64,000 nucleotides of DNA, from the NCBI RefSeq assembly GCF_027563465.1, contig NZ_JAPFQA010000002.1:124001-188000 (forward strand), written 5' to 3'. Positions within the stretch are counted from its first letter, which is position 1, and the number at the start of each line of letters is the position of its first letter. The notes beneath the pieces were generated by a model, which saw nothing but the letters and a program-made list of their open reading frames with translations, ran no database searches and was not told where the DNA came from. Shown here in pieces: positions 46,287 to 57,922 of the stretch. The translations under genes were made by a program, and so were the position numbers. The stretch comes from Mesorhizobium qingshengii (GTDB lineage Bacteria > Pseudomonadota > Alphaproteobacteria > Rhizobiales > Rhizobiaceae).

Positions 46287-48842
46287 CTACTCGGCCGCGG
46301 CGCGGATGCCGGGCATGTCGGGAAAGGTGCAGATGACGGTGGTGCCCTTGTCCGTGCCGGTTTCGATGCGCACGTTGCCGCCATGCAGCTCGACAAAGCT
46401 CTTGACGATCGACAGGCCGAGACCGGCGCCGCGCCGGCGGCCGCCGTTGGTGCGCGGCTCAAAACGGCGGAATACCGAATCGAGCAGGTCCGGCGGCATG
46501 CCGGGCCCGTCGTCATGGACCGAGAATTCCACGCCGTCCGTCAGCTGGCGGCAAGCGAGCCTGATGGTGCTGGCTTCCGGCGCGTAGTTGGCGGCGTTGC
46601 TGAGCAGATTGTAGAGGATCTGGCGGACCCGGATTTCGTCGCCATGGAACGTCTTCGGCGCCGCGGCGGCGTCGACCTCGAGCCTGATCGAATGCTCCTC
46701 CAGGCGGTCGGCCACCAGTTCCGCCGCGGCGGCGATGGTGCGGTCGACATGCACCTCGGAAATGTCGAGCTGCATGATGCCGGCATCTACCGTCGCCAGG
46801 TCGAGGATGTCGTTGACGATGGTCAGCAGGACCGAGGAGGACGAGCTGACATGCTCGACATATTCGCGCTGCTTCTGCGTCAACGGGCCGGTCGCCGGCA
46901 GCGAAAGCAGTTCGGTGAAGCCGATGATGTTGGTCAGCGGCGAGCGCAGTTCATAGGAGACGTGCTGGACGAATTCGTTTTTGAGCTGATCGGATTTCTC
47001 CAGCGCCTCGTTCTTGTCCTTCAGCGCCCGTTCGACGTTGACGCTGTCGGTGACGTCGACGAACGTCATCATCACTTGCCCGTTGGGCAACGGGATCATG
47101 GCGTAGCTCAGCACATTGCCATTGTTGAGTTCAGTCTGGCCGTGGCGGTCGCGGCGCTCGTCGTCGAAACCGGTGATGGCGGCAACGAAGCCGGGCCAGG
47201 GGCTGTCGATCGCCTGCCGGTCGCAAAGGTCGCGGATGGTGGATACGTGGACATTGGGCTTGGCGGCCTCCGCGCCCAGTCCCCAGAGTGTCGCAAAGGC
47301 AGGGTTCGACAGTCGAAGCCTGCCATCGGGGCCGAACACCGCCACGCCTTCGGCAAGATTGTCGAGCGTCTCGCCCTGGACCCGCACCGCGGTCTGATAG
47401 CGGCTTTCGAGGTCCATCTTCTCGGTCAGATTCTCGAAGACCCAGGTCACGCCGCCCTTGGGCTGCGGGTTGGCGACGACGCGGATGGTCTTGCCGTCCG
47501 GCAGGTGCCACCAATGTTCCTGTGATTCGACGGCGCGATAGGCGCCAAGCAGGCCTTCCTTCCAGCGGCGCCATTCCGGCTGCTCGGCGATCTTGCCCTC
47601 GCTGCGCAAACGGTCGAGCAACAGCGCATTGTCGGGGGCGCTGTGCAGGAAGCCGCTGTCGAGACCCCATAGCTTCTGGAAAGCCTGGTTGAAGAACCGC
47701 AGCTTCTCGTCGGTGTCGAAAATGGCGACCGCGGTGTTGAGCTGATCGAGCGTGTCGGCGTGGCTCCTGACGGTCCGCTCGTATTCGCCGCGAACGGCCT
47801 CGATGGCGCTGGTGTCGCAGGCAAGGCCGGCCGAACCGTCCGGGCCGGCGAAGTCGGTCACCGCGAACACGCGGCGGTCGCCTTCGATCACGGTGGAAAG
47901 CGTCTGCTCGAAGACCGGATGCGACTTGTGCTGGGCGGCGATCGCATCGCGTGCCTGGCCACCGAGAAACTCCTTCGCCTCGCGAACGGCCGTCTCCGCA
48001 TTGTCGGCTTCGACCGCGTCGGCATAGGCCCGGTTGACCCACTTCAACCGCCCGTCCTCGGTGCGCAGCCATGCCGGCATCTTCAGCGCGTCGAACAGGC
48101 CAATCATCGTCTCGTGGTCAGCGACGAGGCGCTGGTTTTCGATCTTCAACCTGGCCTGGCTGCGCTGCGTCTCCGAAAGCGAAACGAAACGCACGATCAC
48201 ATGCGCCGCGCTCTTGCGGCCATGCACTTCAAGCGGTGCGCCGGCCTGCGATTCGATGACGAGGTCGAAGGGTCTCGCCTTTTCGCGCAACCCCGCGACG
48301 GCGTGCTCGAGCGCCGCCGCCGAGCGCGGCATCAGCCAGCGACCGAAAGCGAGGAAGGCGGCACGCTCGTCGGGAGCGCCGCTTTCGACCGGCAATGTAC
48401 CGATGAGTTCGGGTTTCTTGTTTTCGGAGGCCCAGACGACCACACGCTGGTCGCGCAGATTGAGCAGCGCTTCAGAGCGGCGCAGAGCCGCGTTGATGTC
48501 GGCGATGCGGCTCCTGAGTTCGACATTTTCCGCCGAGGTGCGGGCCCGCTCGCGGATGAGGACGATGGCCGACAGAAGCGCTGCGCCCGTCACGCCGACA
48601 AACACGGCAAGCTGCATGACTTCCACAGCGCTGATCGACAAGCCGGCGGCGGCGACGCCCACGGCTTCGGCATGCGCGACCGCACCGAGCAAGGGGCCGG
48701 CCAATGCAGAGGTGGCAAGGAAAACTCCGGCGCGAGCGCGCCATGAAAGGCTCCCGCCTTGCGAGGCAGGGCCAGCGATCCCCGAATCGTCGTGGCCGCC
48801 GGAAACGGCCCGTCCCGCTCTGTGCGGGTGTTGCCCCGGCAT
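46287..48842 (-). CDS. divL: DivL-type sensor protein with tyrosine in place of the phospho-histidine
   Basis: An 851-residue membrane sensor: an N-terminal hydrophobic region (about 30-90), several PAS-like segments in the middle, then HisKA and HATPase_c. The H-box reads FVQHVSYELRSPLTNIIGF, with Tyr (codon 46953-46955, about residue 630) where kinases have His. This is the hallmark of Caulobacter DivL, which controls CckA-CtrA and the cell cycle. The ATPase part is intact (NLLSNAANYAPEA, DDGPGMPP, GAGLGLSIVKSF). Position next to tsaE is also typical of divL. Start 48842 (MPGQHPHRAG) is preferred; 48872 is possible. Confidence 0.88.
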   Translation of the reverse strand: MPGQHPHRAGRAVSGGHDDSGIAGPASQGGSLSWRARAGVFLATSALAGPLLGAVAHAEAVGVAAAGLSISAVEVMQLAVFVGVTGAALLSAIVLIRERARTSAENVELRSRIADINAALRRSEALLNLRDQRVVVWASENKKPELIGTLPVESGAPDERAAFLAFGRWLMPRSAAALEHAVAGLREKARPFDLVIESQAGAPLEVHGRKSAAHVIVRFVSLSETQRSQARLKIENQRLVADHETMIGLFDALKMPAWLRTEDGRLKWVNRAYADAVEADNAETAVREAKEFLGGQARDAIAAQHKSHPVFEQTLSTVIEGDRRVFAVTDFAGPDGSAGLACDTSAIEAVRGEYERTVRSHADTLDQLNTAVAIFDTDEKLRFFNQAFQKLWGLDSGFLHSAPDNALLLDRLRSEGKIAEQPEWRRWKEGLLGAYRAVESQEHWWHLPDGKTIRVVANPQPKGGVTWVFENLTEKMDLESRYQTAVRVQGETLDNLAEGVAVFGPDGRLRLSNPAFATLWGLGAEAAKPNVHVSTIRDLCDRQAIDSPWPGFVAAITGFDDERRDRHGQTELNNGNVLSYAMIPLPNGQVMMTFVDVTDSVNVERALKDKNEALEKSDQLKNEFVQHVSYELRSPLTNIIGFTELLSLPATGPLTQKQREYVEHVSSSSSVLLTIVNDILDLATVDAGIMQLDISEVHVDRTIAAAAELVADRLEEHSIRLEVDAAAAPKTFHGDEIRVRQILYNLLSNAANYAPEASTIRLACRQLTDGVEFSVHDDGPGMPPDLLDSVFRRFEPRTNGGRRRGAGLGLSIVKSFVELHGGNVRIETGTDKGTTVICTFPDMPGIRAAAE

Positions 48843-48985
48843 GTCTTGGTCCTCTCCGCCGCCTGAATGCAAGACCGCCCTGATGCGCGCTTCTCTGATC
48901 CCCTCTCGGGCCGGAAGCGTCGCGAATCACCTGACAATAAACCCTCGCCGAATCGCCGTGAAGGCTGATGGCGCGCAAAAATAAA

Positions 48986-49011
48986 GCCGGGCGAAAAGTC
49001 AATCGCCCGGC
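48986..49011 (-). terminator. Intrinsic terminator after ahcY
   Basis: GCCGGGCGA (48986-48994) pairs with TCGCCCGGC (49003-49011). On the minus strand the stem is followed by TTTATTTTTG. Confidence 0.85.
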
Positions 49012-49041
49012 GTCAATATCTGGTAGGAAATTTAGCTTTGG

Positions 49042-50442
49042 TTAATAGCGGTAGTGTTCCGGCTTGAACGGGCCCTGGGGAGTGACGCCGATATAGGCGG
49101 CCTGCTCGCCGGACAGTTCGGTCAGGCGGGCGCCAAGCTTGTCGAGATGCAGGCGCGCGACCTTTTCATCGAGATGCTTGGGCAGCACGTAGACCTGGTT
49201 CTCGTACTGGCCGGGCTTGGTGTACAGCTCGATCTGGGCCAGCACCTGGTTGGTGAAGGACGCCGACATGACGAAGCTCGGATGCCCGGTGGCATTGCCG
49301 AGATTGAGCAGGCGGCCTTCCGACAGCAGGATCATCCGCTTGCCGTCCGGGAAGGTGATCATGTCGACCTGCGGCTTGACGTTGGTCCACTTCAGGTTGC
49401 GCAGCGAAGCCACCTGGATCTCGTTGTCGAAGTGGCCGATGTTGCCGACGATCACCATGTCCTTCATCGCGCGCATGTGGTCGAGGGTGACGACATCCTT
49501 GTTGCCGGTGGTGGTGATGACGATGTCGGCGGTCGGTGCCGCGTCCTCCAGCGTGACGACTTCAAAACCGTCCATCGCCGCCTGCAGCGCGCAGATCGGG
49601 TCGACCTCGGTGACCTTGACGCGGGCGCCGGCGCCCTTGAGCGAGGCCGACGAGCCCTTGCCGACGTCGCCATAGCCGCAGACGACAGCGACCTTGCCGG
49701 CCATCATCGTGTCGGTGCCGCGACGGATACCGTCGACCAGCGATTCCTTGCAGCCGTATTTGTTGTCGAATTTCGACTTGGTGACCGAATCGTTGACGTT
49801 GATGGCGGGGAAAGGCAGCAGGCCCTTCTTCTGCAACTGGTAAAGCCGATTGACACCGGTCGTCGTCTCTTCGGTGACGCCGCGGATCGCCGCCTTCTGC
49901 TTGGTGAAGAAGCCGGGCGAAGCCTTCAGCCGCTTCTTGACCTGGGCGTAGAAGTACTCCTCTTCCTCGCTCTGCGGGTTGGAGAGCACGTCCTCGCCGG
50001 CCTCGGCGCGGGCGCCGATCAAGATGTACATGGTGGCGTCGCCACCGTCATCGAGGATCATGTTGGAGGTGCCGCCGTCGGTCCACTGGAAGATCCTGTC
50101 GGTGTAGTCCCAGTACTGCTCAAGCGACTCGCCCTTGACGGCGAATACCGGGATACCAGCATCGGCGATGGCCGCGGCCGCATGGTCCTGGGTCGAGAAG
50201 ATATTGCAGGAGGCCCAGCGGATATCGGCGCCGAGCGCCTTCAGCGTCTCGATCAGCACCGCCGTCTGGATGGTCATGTGCAGCGAGCCGGTGATACGCG
50301 CGCCCTTGAGCGGCTTCTTGTCGCCGAATTCCTCGCGGCAGGCCATCAGGCCCGGCATTTCGGTTTCGGCGATCTCGATTTCCTTGCGGCCCCAGCCGGC
50401 AAGCGAGATGTCGGCGACCACATAGTCCTTGCTACCCGTCAT
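49042..50442 (-). CDS. ahcY: S-adenosylhomocysteine hydrolase
   Basis: A 466-residue cytoplasmic NAD-dependent enzyme splitting SAH to adenosine and homocysteine, recycling the product of methylations. It begins [20 protein letters not shown], has the NAD motif [20 protein letters not shown] and the catalytic-region [15 protein letters not shown] and [16 protein letters not shown], and ends [11 protein letters not shown] strong inverted repeat at 50568-50583 upstream fits SahR control. Terminator at 48986-49011. Confidence 0.98.
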   Translation of the reverse strand: MTGSKDYVVADISLAGWGRKEIEIAETEMPGLMACREEFGDKKPLKGARITGSLHMTIQTAVLIETLKALGADIRWASCNIFSTQDHAAAAIADAGIPVFAVKGESLEQYWDYTDRIFQWTDGGTSNMILDDGGDATMYILIGARAEAGEDVLSNPQSEEEEYFYAQVKKRLKASPGFFTKQKAAIRGVTEETTTGVNRLYQLQKKGLLPFPAINVNDSVTKSKFDNKYGCKESLVDGIRRGTDTMMAGKVAVVCGYGDVGKGSSASLKGAGARVKVTEVDPICALQAAMDGFEVVTLEDAAPTADIVITTTGNKDVVTLDHMRAMKDMVIVGNIGHFDNEIQVASLRNLKWTNVKPQVDMITFPDGKRMILLSEGRLLNLGNATGHPSFVMSASFTNQVLAQIELYTKPGQYENQVYVLPKHLDEKVARLHLDKLGARLTELSGEQAAYIGVTPQGPFKPEHYRY

Positions 50443-50567
50443 GGCAGTGCTCCGATGCGAATTGTTGTGCTGCGAATTGGTTGCGGATGCGCCCGCGCCG
50501 GTCGGCGCGTCGAAGGGCGCGAATTGCCGGCTTGACTAGCAGATCAGGTTCAAGACGACAATGGGAT

Positions 50568-50583
50568 ATAAAGAAATCTTTAT
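50568..50583 (-). promoter_or_regulatory. Probable SahR operator upstream of ahcY
   Basis: ATAAAGA, AA, TCTTTAT: a perfect 7-bp inverted repeat 126 bases upstream of the ahcY start. The form matches the operators of SahR, the ArsR-family SAH-sensing repressor of methionine-cycle genes in Proteobacteria, for which ahcY is a core target. No sahR gene is in the window. Confidence 0.7.
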
Positions 50584-50624
50584 CCGTGCATGTCTCGAGG
50601 GGAGCTTCTTTGCTCCGCGAGGGA

Positions 50625-50921
50625 TCAGGCTTCCTCGCCGAAGCGGGATGCGACCAGCTGCTCCAGCGCATCGATGACCTGCAAGGCCTCCGGCCCGCTG
50701 GCGGTGACACGGATCGAGTAGCCGGGACTTGCCGCCAGCATCATCAGCCCCATGATCGAGGTGCCGCCGACCTGGACGCCATCCTTCTCGACATGCACCA
50801 AGGCGTCGAAACCGCTGGCCAGCTGGACGAACTTCGCCGAGGCGCGCGCGTGCAGGCCGCGCTGGTTGACGATCGGAAAATCCCGGACGATCTGGTCTTT
50901 TTCCGGGGACAGCGCGTTCAT
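50625..50921 (-). CDS. ptsH: HPr phosphocarrier protein of the regulatory PTS
   Basis: A 98-residue HPr. The phospho-accepting His is in NQRGLHARASAKFV and the regulatory Ser target of HPr kinase is in GGTSIMGLMML. In rhizobia this protein passes phosphate from PtsP/EI-Ntr to EIIA proteins rather than importing sugars. Its start overlaps the EIIA stop (ATGA at 50918-50921), so the two are coupled. Confidence 0.96.
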   Translation of the reverse strand: MNALSPEKDQIVRDFPIVNQRGLHARASAKFVQLASGFDALVHVEKDGVQVGGTSIMGLMMLAASPGYSIRVTASGPEALQVIDALEQLVASRFGEEA

Positions 50922-51319
50922 TTGCTGCTCAAGAGCTGGCTGGCGACGTTGATGTATTTGCGGCCGGCCGCCTGCGCCTCGTCGAGCGCCGCCGCCATGT
51001 TGTCGCCCTTGCGGATCGAGGAGAGCTTGATCAGCATCGGCAGGTTCATGCCGGCGATAACTTCGGTGCGGCCGGACTCCATGACCGAAATGGCAAGGTT
51101 GGAGGGCGTTCCGCCGAACATGTCGGTCAGCACGATGACGCCCGTCCCGGTATCGACCCGGGCCACGGCATCGACGATGTCGCGGCGACGCTGCTCCATA
51201 TCGTCATCGGCGCCGATCGCCACGGTTTCGAAATTGTCTTGTGGCCCGACGACATGTTCCACGGCATGTCGGAACTCGGCGGCCAGTTGACCGTGCGTTA
51301 CAAGCACGAGTCCGATCAT
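50918..51319 (-). CDS. manX: PTS EIIA component, mannose family
   Basis: A 133-residue EIIA-Man domain protein. The phosphorylated His is His9 in IGLVLVTHGQLAAEF, followed by VLTDMFGGTPSNLAI. No membrane EIIC/EIID genes are near, so it acts as a regulatory phosphoprotein in the alphaproteobacterial PTS. It lies between hprK and ptsH, as in other rhizobia. Confidence 0.95.
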   Translation of the reverse strand: MIGLVLVTHGQLAAEFRHAVEHVVGPQDNFETVAIGADDDMEQRRRDIVDAVARVDTGTGVIVLTDMFGGTPSNLAISVMESGRTEVIAGMNLPMLIKLSSIRKGDNMAAALDEAQAAGRKYINVASQLLSSK

Positions 51320-51483
51320 TCTTTGGTGGCTCCCGTCATCGCCGCTTCACAGGCGTATTTTATGCTCGCCAGCCATTCCAGGCGGCGGGAGCGCTATCTT
51401 GTCGACGCGCGGCCGGTTGACAAGCCCAAAATTGCGCAGGCCCATGCCATTTTGACGCATTGCAGCAAAAATTCCGCAGCGGA

Positions 51484-51945
51484 TCATAGAAAAGGCGCGA
51501 TCGACAGCCGCGCCATCACGGCGGGCAAGGCGGTGGCGGCGTTACGCTCGGCAAGGTCGATACGCGGCACTGGGCAGCCTGCGACCGGCTCGCTGATTTC
51601 CTCCTGGAAACGGGCCCTCTCTGCCTTGGGCACCAGCCTCACATGCAGGTCGATCACTCCGCCCGGCTCGAACGGCAGCGGGTGCGGCATGAACCCAGGC
51701 ACTTCGGCGAGACCGGCGATGGGCGCCGGCACGCGACAGACCAGCCGCCCGGCGCGGGCCACGGCAAGCAGCCTGTCGTCGCCGATCAGCCGCGAGAACA
51801 GCCCGCGCGCGCGGCAATGGTCCAGGAGTGTCAGCGCCAGCGTCGTCTTGCCGGCGCCGGACGGCCCGGTGATAAGCACGCCGCGCTCGCCGATCAGGAT
51901 CGCGGTTCCGTGAATGTTTTCAGGCTGCGCGACTGGATCAGGCAC
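51484..51945 (-). CDS. hprK: Short HPr kinase/phosphatase
   Basis: A 153-residue HprK with the P-loop GVLITGPSGAGKTTLAL at about residue 20 and the C-terminal catalytic region VIDLHVRLVPKAERARF. Firmicute HprK is about 310 residues; the N-terminal domain is missing here, as in most alphaproteobacteria. It phosphorylates HPr on Ser. It sits between the sensor chvG and the EIIA gene, and between hprK and chvG there is a palindromic element. Confidence 0.93.
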   Translation of the reverse strand: MPDPVAQPENIHGTAILIGERGVLITGPSGAGKTTLALTLLDHCRARGLFSRLIGDDRLLAVARAGRLVCRVPAPIAGLAEVPGFMPHPLPFEPGGVIDLHVRLVPKAERARFQEEISEPVAGCPVPRIDLAERNAATALPAVMARLSIAPFL

Positions 51946-51973
51946 GATGTTGCCCGTTCATGTTTTTGAATTA

Positions 51974-52020
51974 AGCATGATCTTGTCCGAAAACCGGTCC
52001 CCACTTTTCGGGATCATGCT
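51974..52020. repeat. Rhizobial palindrome, GCATGATC-ended type, overlapping the chvG stop
   Basis: AGCATGATCTTGTCCGAAAA to CACTTTTCGGGATCATGCT with a CCGGTCCC centre. The right arm contains the chvG stop codon (TGA on the minus strand, 52014-52016), so the repeat supplies the end of that gene. Confidence 0.9.
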
Positions 52021-53798
52021 TCGGCCGGCAGCGTGACGACAAAGCGCGCGCCCTTGATCTCGCCGGGCTTGGTGCCAGGGATGTTCTCGGCGGTCAGCGT
52101 CCCGCCGTGGGCCTCGACGATCTGCCTGGATATCGACAGGCCAAGCCCCGAATTCTGGCCGAACGCCTCGCCCGCCGGGCGGTCGGTGTAGAAACGTTCG
52201 AAGATGCGGTCGATGTTGTCGGCACGGATGCCGGGACCATTGTCGTCAATGGTGAGGATGTTGAACTTGCCGGCGCGCGCCAGCGACAGGGTGATGTGAC
52301 CATGATCCTCGGGAACGAAGGAACGGGCGTTCTCGATCAGGTTGGTGACGACCTGGCCGATGCGCAGATCATGGCCGACGACGAAATAGCCTTTGACGCC
52401 CTGCGGCAGCTTGGCGACCTTGAATTCGATCTCGACCGCCTTCTTGTTGCGCGTGGCTTCACGCGAAACAGCGACCAGATCGGTGATGAATTTCTTCAGG
52501 TCGACCGTCCCGGCATCTTCACGCGCCAGCTCGGCATCAAGACGGGAGGCGTCGGAAATATCGGTGATGAGACGATCCAGACGCCTGACGTCATGCTGGA
52601 TGATGTCCATCAGCCGGCTGCGCGAATTGTCGTTCTTGGCCAGCGGCAAGGTTTCCACCGCGCTGCGCAGCGACGTCAGCGGGTTCTTCAACTCGTGCGA
52701 GACGTCCGCCGCAAAGCTTTCGATCGCCTCGATGCGGGCGTAGAGGGCGTTGGTCATGTCGCGTATGGCGATCGACAGGTTGCCGATCTCGTCCTGCCGG
52801 TCGGAAAAGTCCGGGATTTCCTCGCGGCTCTTGACGCCGCGCCGCACGCGCACCGCCGCCGCCGACAGCCGGCGCAGCGGGTTGGCGATGGTGGAGGCGA
52901 GAAGCATGGACAGGATGGCGGTGACGAGGGCCGCGATGCCGAACACGCGCAGGATCGCCTTGCGCTCGGCGGCGACGATCTTGTCGATGTCGCCGCCTTC
53001 GGTCGACAGCATCAACACGCCGAGAACGGCGCGGAAGCGCTGGATCGGCACCGCCACCGAAACGATCTGCTCGCCCTGTTCCGAGATGCGCACGATGGTC
53101 GACGGGCTGCCGGTGAGTGCCTTGACCACTTCCGGGAAGGCGGCGCCGTTGCCGCCCGGCTGCTCGTGATAGACCGGCAGTTCGGTGTTGCGGAAGAAGT
53201 CGAAGACGAACTTCTGGATGCGCTCGAGCAGATCAGGCTCTTCCTCGTCGACCGGCGGCAGGTCGTAACGCAGGATCTGGCCGCGCGAATAGAGATGGCG
53301 CGAATCGAGCAGCAGATTGGCGTCGCGGTCATAGATGCGGGCGCGGGTCCGGGTCGGCGAGATCAGCCGTCTCAGCACCGGCGCAACCCGCTCCGGGTTG
53401 ATCGGGAAGTCCAGATTGTCGAGCTGGTCCGAGCCCGGGCCGAGACTTTCGCCGGCCTGCAGCTCAAGCAGCTTTTCCGGATCGATGCTGATCGAGTCGG
53501 TCTCGACCGTCGCCGAGGCGGCGATCGCGCCGGCGATGATCTCGCCCTGGGTCATCAGGCTTTCGACGCGGGCATCGATCAGCCCGTCGCGGAAAGTGTT
53601 GAGATAGAGGATGCCGGTGACCAGGACGGCCAGGCCGGCGAGATTGAGGAAGAGGATGCGCCGCGTCAGGCTGGAAAAGATATGATGGCCAAGGAAGCGG
53701 CGCATCGGCACCGTGAGTTTCGACACGAATGACGGCATGATGCGCGACGGCCGCCTGGCAGCGCCCGCCGGTCTTGTTCGCTGTGCCTCCACTGCCAT
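52014..53798 (-). CDS. chvG: Sensor histidine kinase ChvG (ExoS/BvrS)
   Basis: A 594-residue inner-membrane kinase of the ChvG/ExoS/BvrS group: TM1 about residues 46-66, a large periplasmic domain to about 280, TM2 about 284-303, HAMP, HisKA with phospho-His368 in AADVSHELKNPLTSL, and HATPase_c (NLIENARSF, IDDNGPGIRADN, SGLGLSIS). It senses acid/envelope stress and is needed for host association in rhizobia and Brucella. Its last codons and stop fall in a palindromic repeat. The response-regulator gene lies 61 bases upstream. Confidence 0.96.
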   Translation of the reverse strand: MAVEAQRTRPAGAARRPSRIMPSFVSKLTVPMRRFLGHHIFSSLTRRILFLNLAGLAVLVTGILYLNTFRDGLIDARVESLMTQGEIIAGAIAASATVETDSISIDPEKLLELQAGESLGPGSDQLDNLDFPINPERVAPVLRRLISPTRTRARIYDRDANLLLDSRHLYSRGQILRYDLPPVDEEEPDLLERIQKFVFDFFRNTELPVYHEQPGGNGAAFPEVVKALTGSPSTIVRISEQGEQIVSVAVPIQRFRAVLGVLMLSTEGGDIDKIVAAERKAILRVFGIAALVTAILSMLLASTIANPLRRLSAAAVRVRRGVKSREEIPDFSDRQDEIGNLSIAIRDMTNALYARIEAIESFAADVSHELKNPLTSLRSAVETLPLAKNDNSRSRLMDIIQHDVRRLDRLITDISDASRLDAELAREDAGTVDLKKFITDLVAVSREATRNKKAVEIEFKVAKLPQGVKGYFVVGHDLRIGQVVTNLIENARSFVPEDHGHITLSLARAGKFNILTIDDNGPGIRADNIDRIFERFYTDRPAGEAFGQNSGLGLSISRQIVEAHGGTLTAENIPGTKPGEIKGARFVVTLPAEA

Positions 53799-53859
53799 CG
53801 AATAGCAGGCCCTGCCTAATCTTTATTTCGATGCATAACGTCGTGCGACGTGCATCAAC

Positions 53860-54579
53860 TCATGCCTCGCGGAAGCGGTACCCGACTCCGTAAAGGGTTT
53901 CGATCATCTCGAAGTCGTCATCGACGGCCTTGAACTTCTTGCGCAGCCGCTTGATGTGGCTGTCGATGGTGCGGTCGTCGACATAGACCTGTTCATCATA
54001 GGCCGAATCCATCAGCGCATCACGGCTTTTTACGACACCGGGACGCTGCGCCAGCGAATGCAGGATCAGGAACTCGGTGACGGTCAGCGTCACCGGCTCG
54101 CCCTTCCAGGTGCAGGTATGGCGCTCCTGGTCCATGACAAGCTGGCCGCGCTCGAGGGAACGTGCCTGCTGGCTGGGCGTCTTGGCCGCGGCTTCGCGGG
54201 CACTGGCGCGACGCAGCACGGCGCGCACGCGCTCGACCAGCAGACGCTGCGAGAACGGTTTGCGGATGAAATCGTCGGCGCCCATCTTGAGGCCGAACAA
54301 CTCATCGATCTCGTCATCCTTGGAGGTCAGGAAGATCACCGGCAGGTCGGACTTCTGGCGCATCCGGCGCAGCAGCTCCATGCCGTCCATGCGCGGCATC
54401 TTGATGTCGAGGATGGCAAGATTCGGCGGGCGTGCCGCCAGACCCTCCAGCGCGGACGCACCATCCGTGTAGGTCTCGACGCGATAGCCCTCGGATTCGA
54501 GGGCGATCGACACCGACGTCAGAATGTTGCGGTCGTCATCGACAAGCGCGATTGTTGCCATTTCAAGCGGCTCCCTCAT
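53860..54579 (-). CDS. chvI: Response regulator ChvI (BvrR)
   Basis: A 239-residue OmpR-type regulator, partner of ChvG. The receiver domain starts [20 protein letters not shown] with phospho-Asp in [13 protein letters not shown] and the conserved Lys in DFIRKPFS; the winged helix has [19 protein letters not shown] and [18 protein letters not shown] use ATG 54579 (AAGGGA upstream); ATG 54561, closer to rhizobial homologues, is possible. It is divergent from pckA, consistent with linked control of gluconeogenesis. Confidence 0.95.
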   Translation of the reverse strand: MREPLEMATIALVDDDRNILTSVSIALESEGYRVETYTDGASALEGLAARPPNLAILDIKMPRMDGMELLRRMRQKSDLPVIFLTSKDDEIDELFGLKMGADDFIRKPFSQRLLVERVRAVLRRASAREAAAKTPSQQARSLERGQLVMDQERHTCTWKGEPVTLTVTEFLILHSLAQRPGVVKSRDALMDSAYDEQVYVDDRTIDSHIKRLRKKFKAVDDDFEMIETLYGVGYRFREA

Positions 54580-54902
54580 GAGCTGTCCCTTCTTTCGTAG
54601 AGAAGGGGCTTTTGCAGGACAAATTAGGTACAAAATGTGGCATAAGCCCTGTCCGCTGTCACGGGCGGCGTGCCGGCGGTCACAATTGCACCTCACTACG
54701 GATTAGACGATCGAACCCTGCCAATCCTTTGGGCAACCGCCGAACTTCTTGCACATATAAACGATTTAAACAACTTTCAAAATATTTAAATCGATTAATG
54801 ATTTGATATCATTTGGCTTTTCTGGTTCTGACCATCTCAGCCCGCGTAGTGGGCGCGCCGGAAATGCGCCGGCAGATGCGGCAAATTGAAGAAGGGACCC
54901 CC
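54580..54902. promoter_or_regulatory. Divergent chvI/pckA regulatory region
   Basis: A 323-base gap that is clearly AT-rich in its middle (about 54740-54815, with runs such as CAAAATATTTAAATCGATTA), in contrast to the rest of the window. It should hold promoters for both chvI and pckA. I cannot fix exact -35/-10 boxes or a ChvI site by eye. Confidence 0.6.
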
Positions 54903-56513
<1,611 letters not shown>

Positions 56514-56537
56514 TCGCCACGCCGCTCAGCACCATTG

Positions 56538-56571
56538 AAGGCCCGGTCTCGATCGGGCCTTTTCTTTTTCG
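56538..56571 (+). terminator. Intrinsic terminator after pckA
   Basis: AAGGCCCG (56538-56545) pairs with CGGGCCTT (56554-56561) followed by TTCTTTTTC. Confidence 0.85.
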
Positions 56572-56594
56572 ATCCGCCGCGCCATGACTGCGGC

Positions 56595-57032
<438 letters not shown>

Positions 57033-57148
57033 GGCGGCCCGCTCCTATTCCCTTTCAGGTCGGCAAGCGCGGCTTTCGGGTCGTCCTTTGCGGGTCCTCG
57101 TGGCAATCTCGCTTGCCGCCACATCAAACGGATTGATTGACCGAAGCC

Positions 57149-57796
57149 ATGCTCGTCCTGCCCAAAGGCGTCCGCCACATGCCCGGCTACCTGTCGCGCG
57201 CCGTGCAGGAAGCGTTGGTCGAGGATGTGAGACGGATCGTGCAGCAAGCACCCCTGTTCGTGCCGGCGATGCCGCGCACCGGCAAGGAGATGAGCGTGCG
57301 CATGACCAATTGCGGCCCGCTCGGCTGGGTCACCGACAAGGAACGCGGCTACCGCTACCAGCCGACGCACCCGGTGACCGGGACGCCATGGCCGCCAATC
57401 CCGGAAGCGCTGCTCGAGCTCTGGCGGCAGGTCTCGGGCTACCCCAAGCCACCGGAAGCGTGCCTGATCAATTTCTACACGCAGGACGCAAAAATGGGCC
57501 TGCACCAGGACCGCGACGAGGCCGATTTCTCGGCGCCGGTCGTCTCCGTCTCGCTGGGTGACGATTGCCTGTTCCGGGTCGGCCAGACGACGCGGGAGGG
57601 CGGCACAAAATCGTTCAGGCTGAAAAGCGGCGACGTCGTGGTGCTCGGCGGCGAAGGACGCCTCAGCTTTCACGGCGTCGACCGCATCTATCCCTCGACC
57701 TCGGCACTGCTGAAAAATGGCGGGCGGATCAATCTGACGCTGCGACGAGTGACAAAGCCGGAGGATGACGACCCTCTCCAGCACAAGCCGATCTGA
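57149..57796 (+). CDS. alkB: AlkB-type alkylated-DNA dioxygenase
   Basis: A 215-residue Fe(II)/2-oxoglutarate dioxygenase that removes methyl groups from 1-meA and 3-meC. Iron ligands are in GLHQDRDEADF (HxD) and SFHGVDRIYP (His); the 2OG-binding arginines are in GGRINLTLRRV. Also seen are INFYTQDAKMG and SLGDDCLFRVG. I begin at ATG 57149; a TTG twelve bases upstream is possible. No ada gene is adjacent. It is convergent with coaA. Confidence 0.94.
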   Translation: MLVLPKGVRHMPGYLSRAVQEALVEDVRRIVQQAPLFVPAMPRTGKEMSVRMTNCGPLGWVTDKERGYRYQPTHPVTGTPWPPIPEALLELWRQVSGYPKPPEACLINFYTQDAKMGLHQDRDEADFSAPVVSVSLGDDCLFRVGQTTREGGTKSFRLKSGDVVVLGGEGRLSFHGVDRIYPSTSALLKNGGRINLTLRRVTKPEDDDPLQHKPI

Positions 57797-57886
57797 CGCC
57801 CGGCGCTATGAAGGCTGGCAAGGTGATGGATCCGGGACAGCTGGTGTCGCGCAGTTTCCAGCAGCCAGCAGGCAAGGGCGTTCATA

Positions 57887-57914
57887 GCTGATGGCTGATG
57901 GCTGATGGCTGATG
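57887..57914. repeat. Four tandem GCTGATG heptamers
   Basis: Exactly four head-to-tail copies of GCTGATG, followed by GCC, in the convergent gap between alkB and coaA, nine bases after the last unit from the coaA stop. Confidence 0.9.
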
Positions 57915-57922
57915 GCCGGCCA

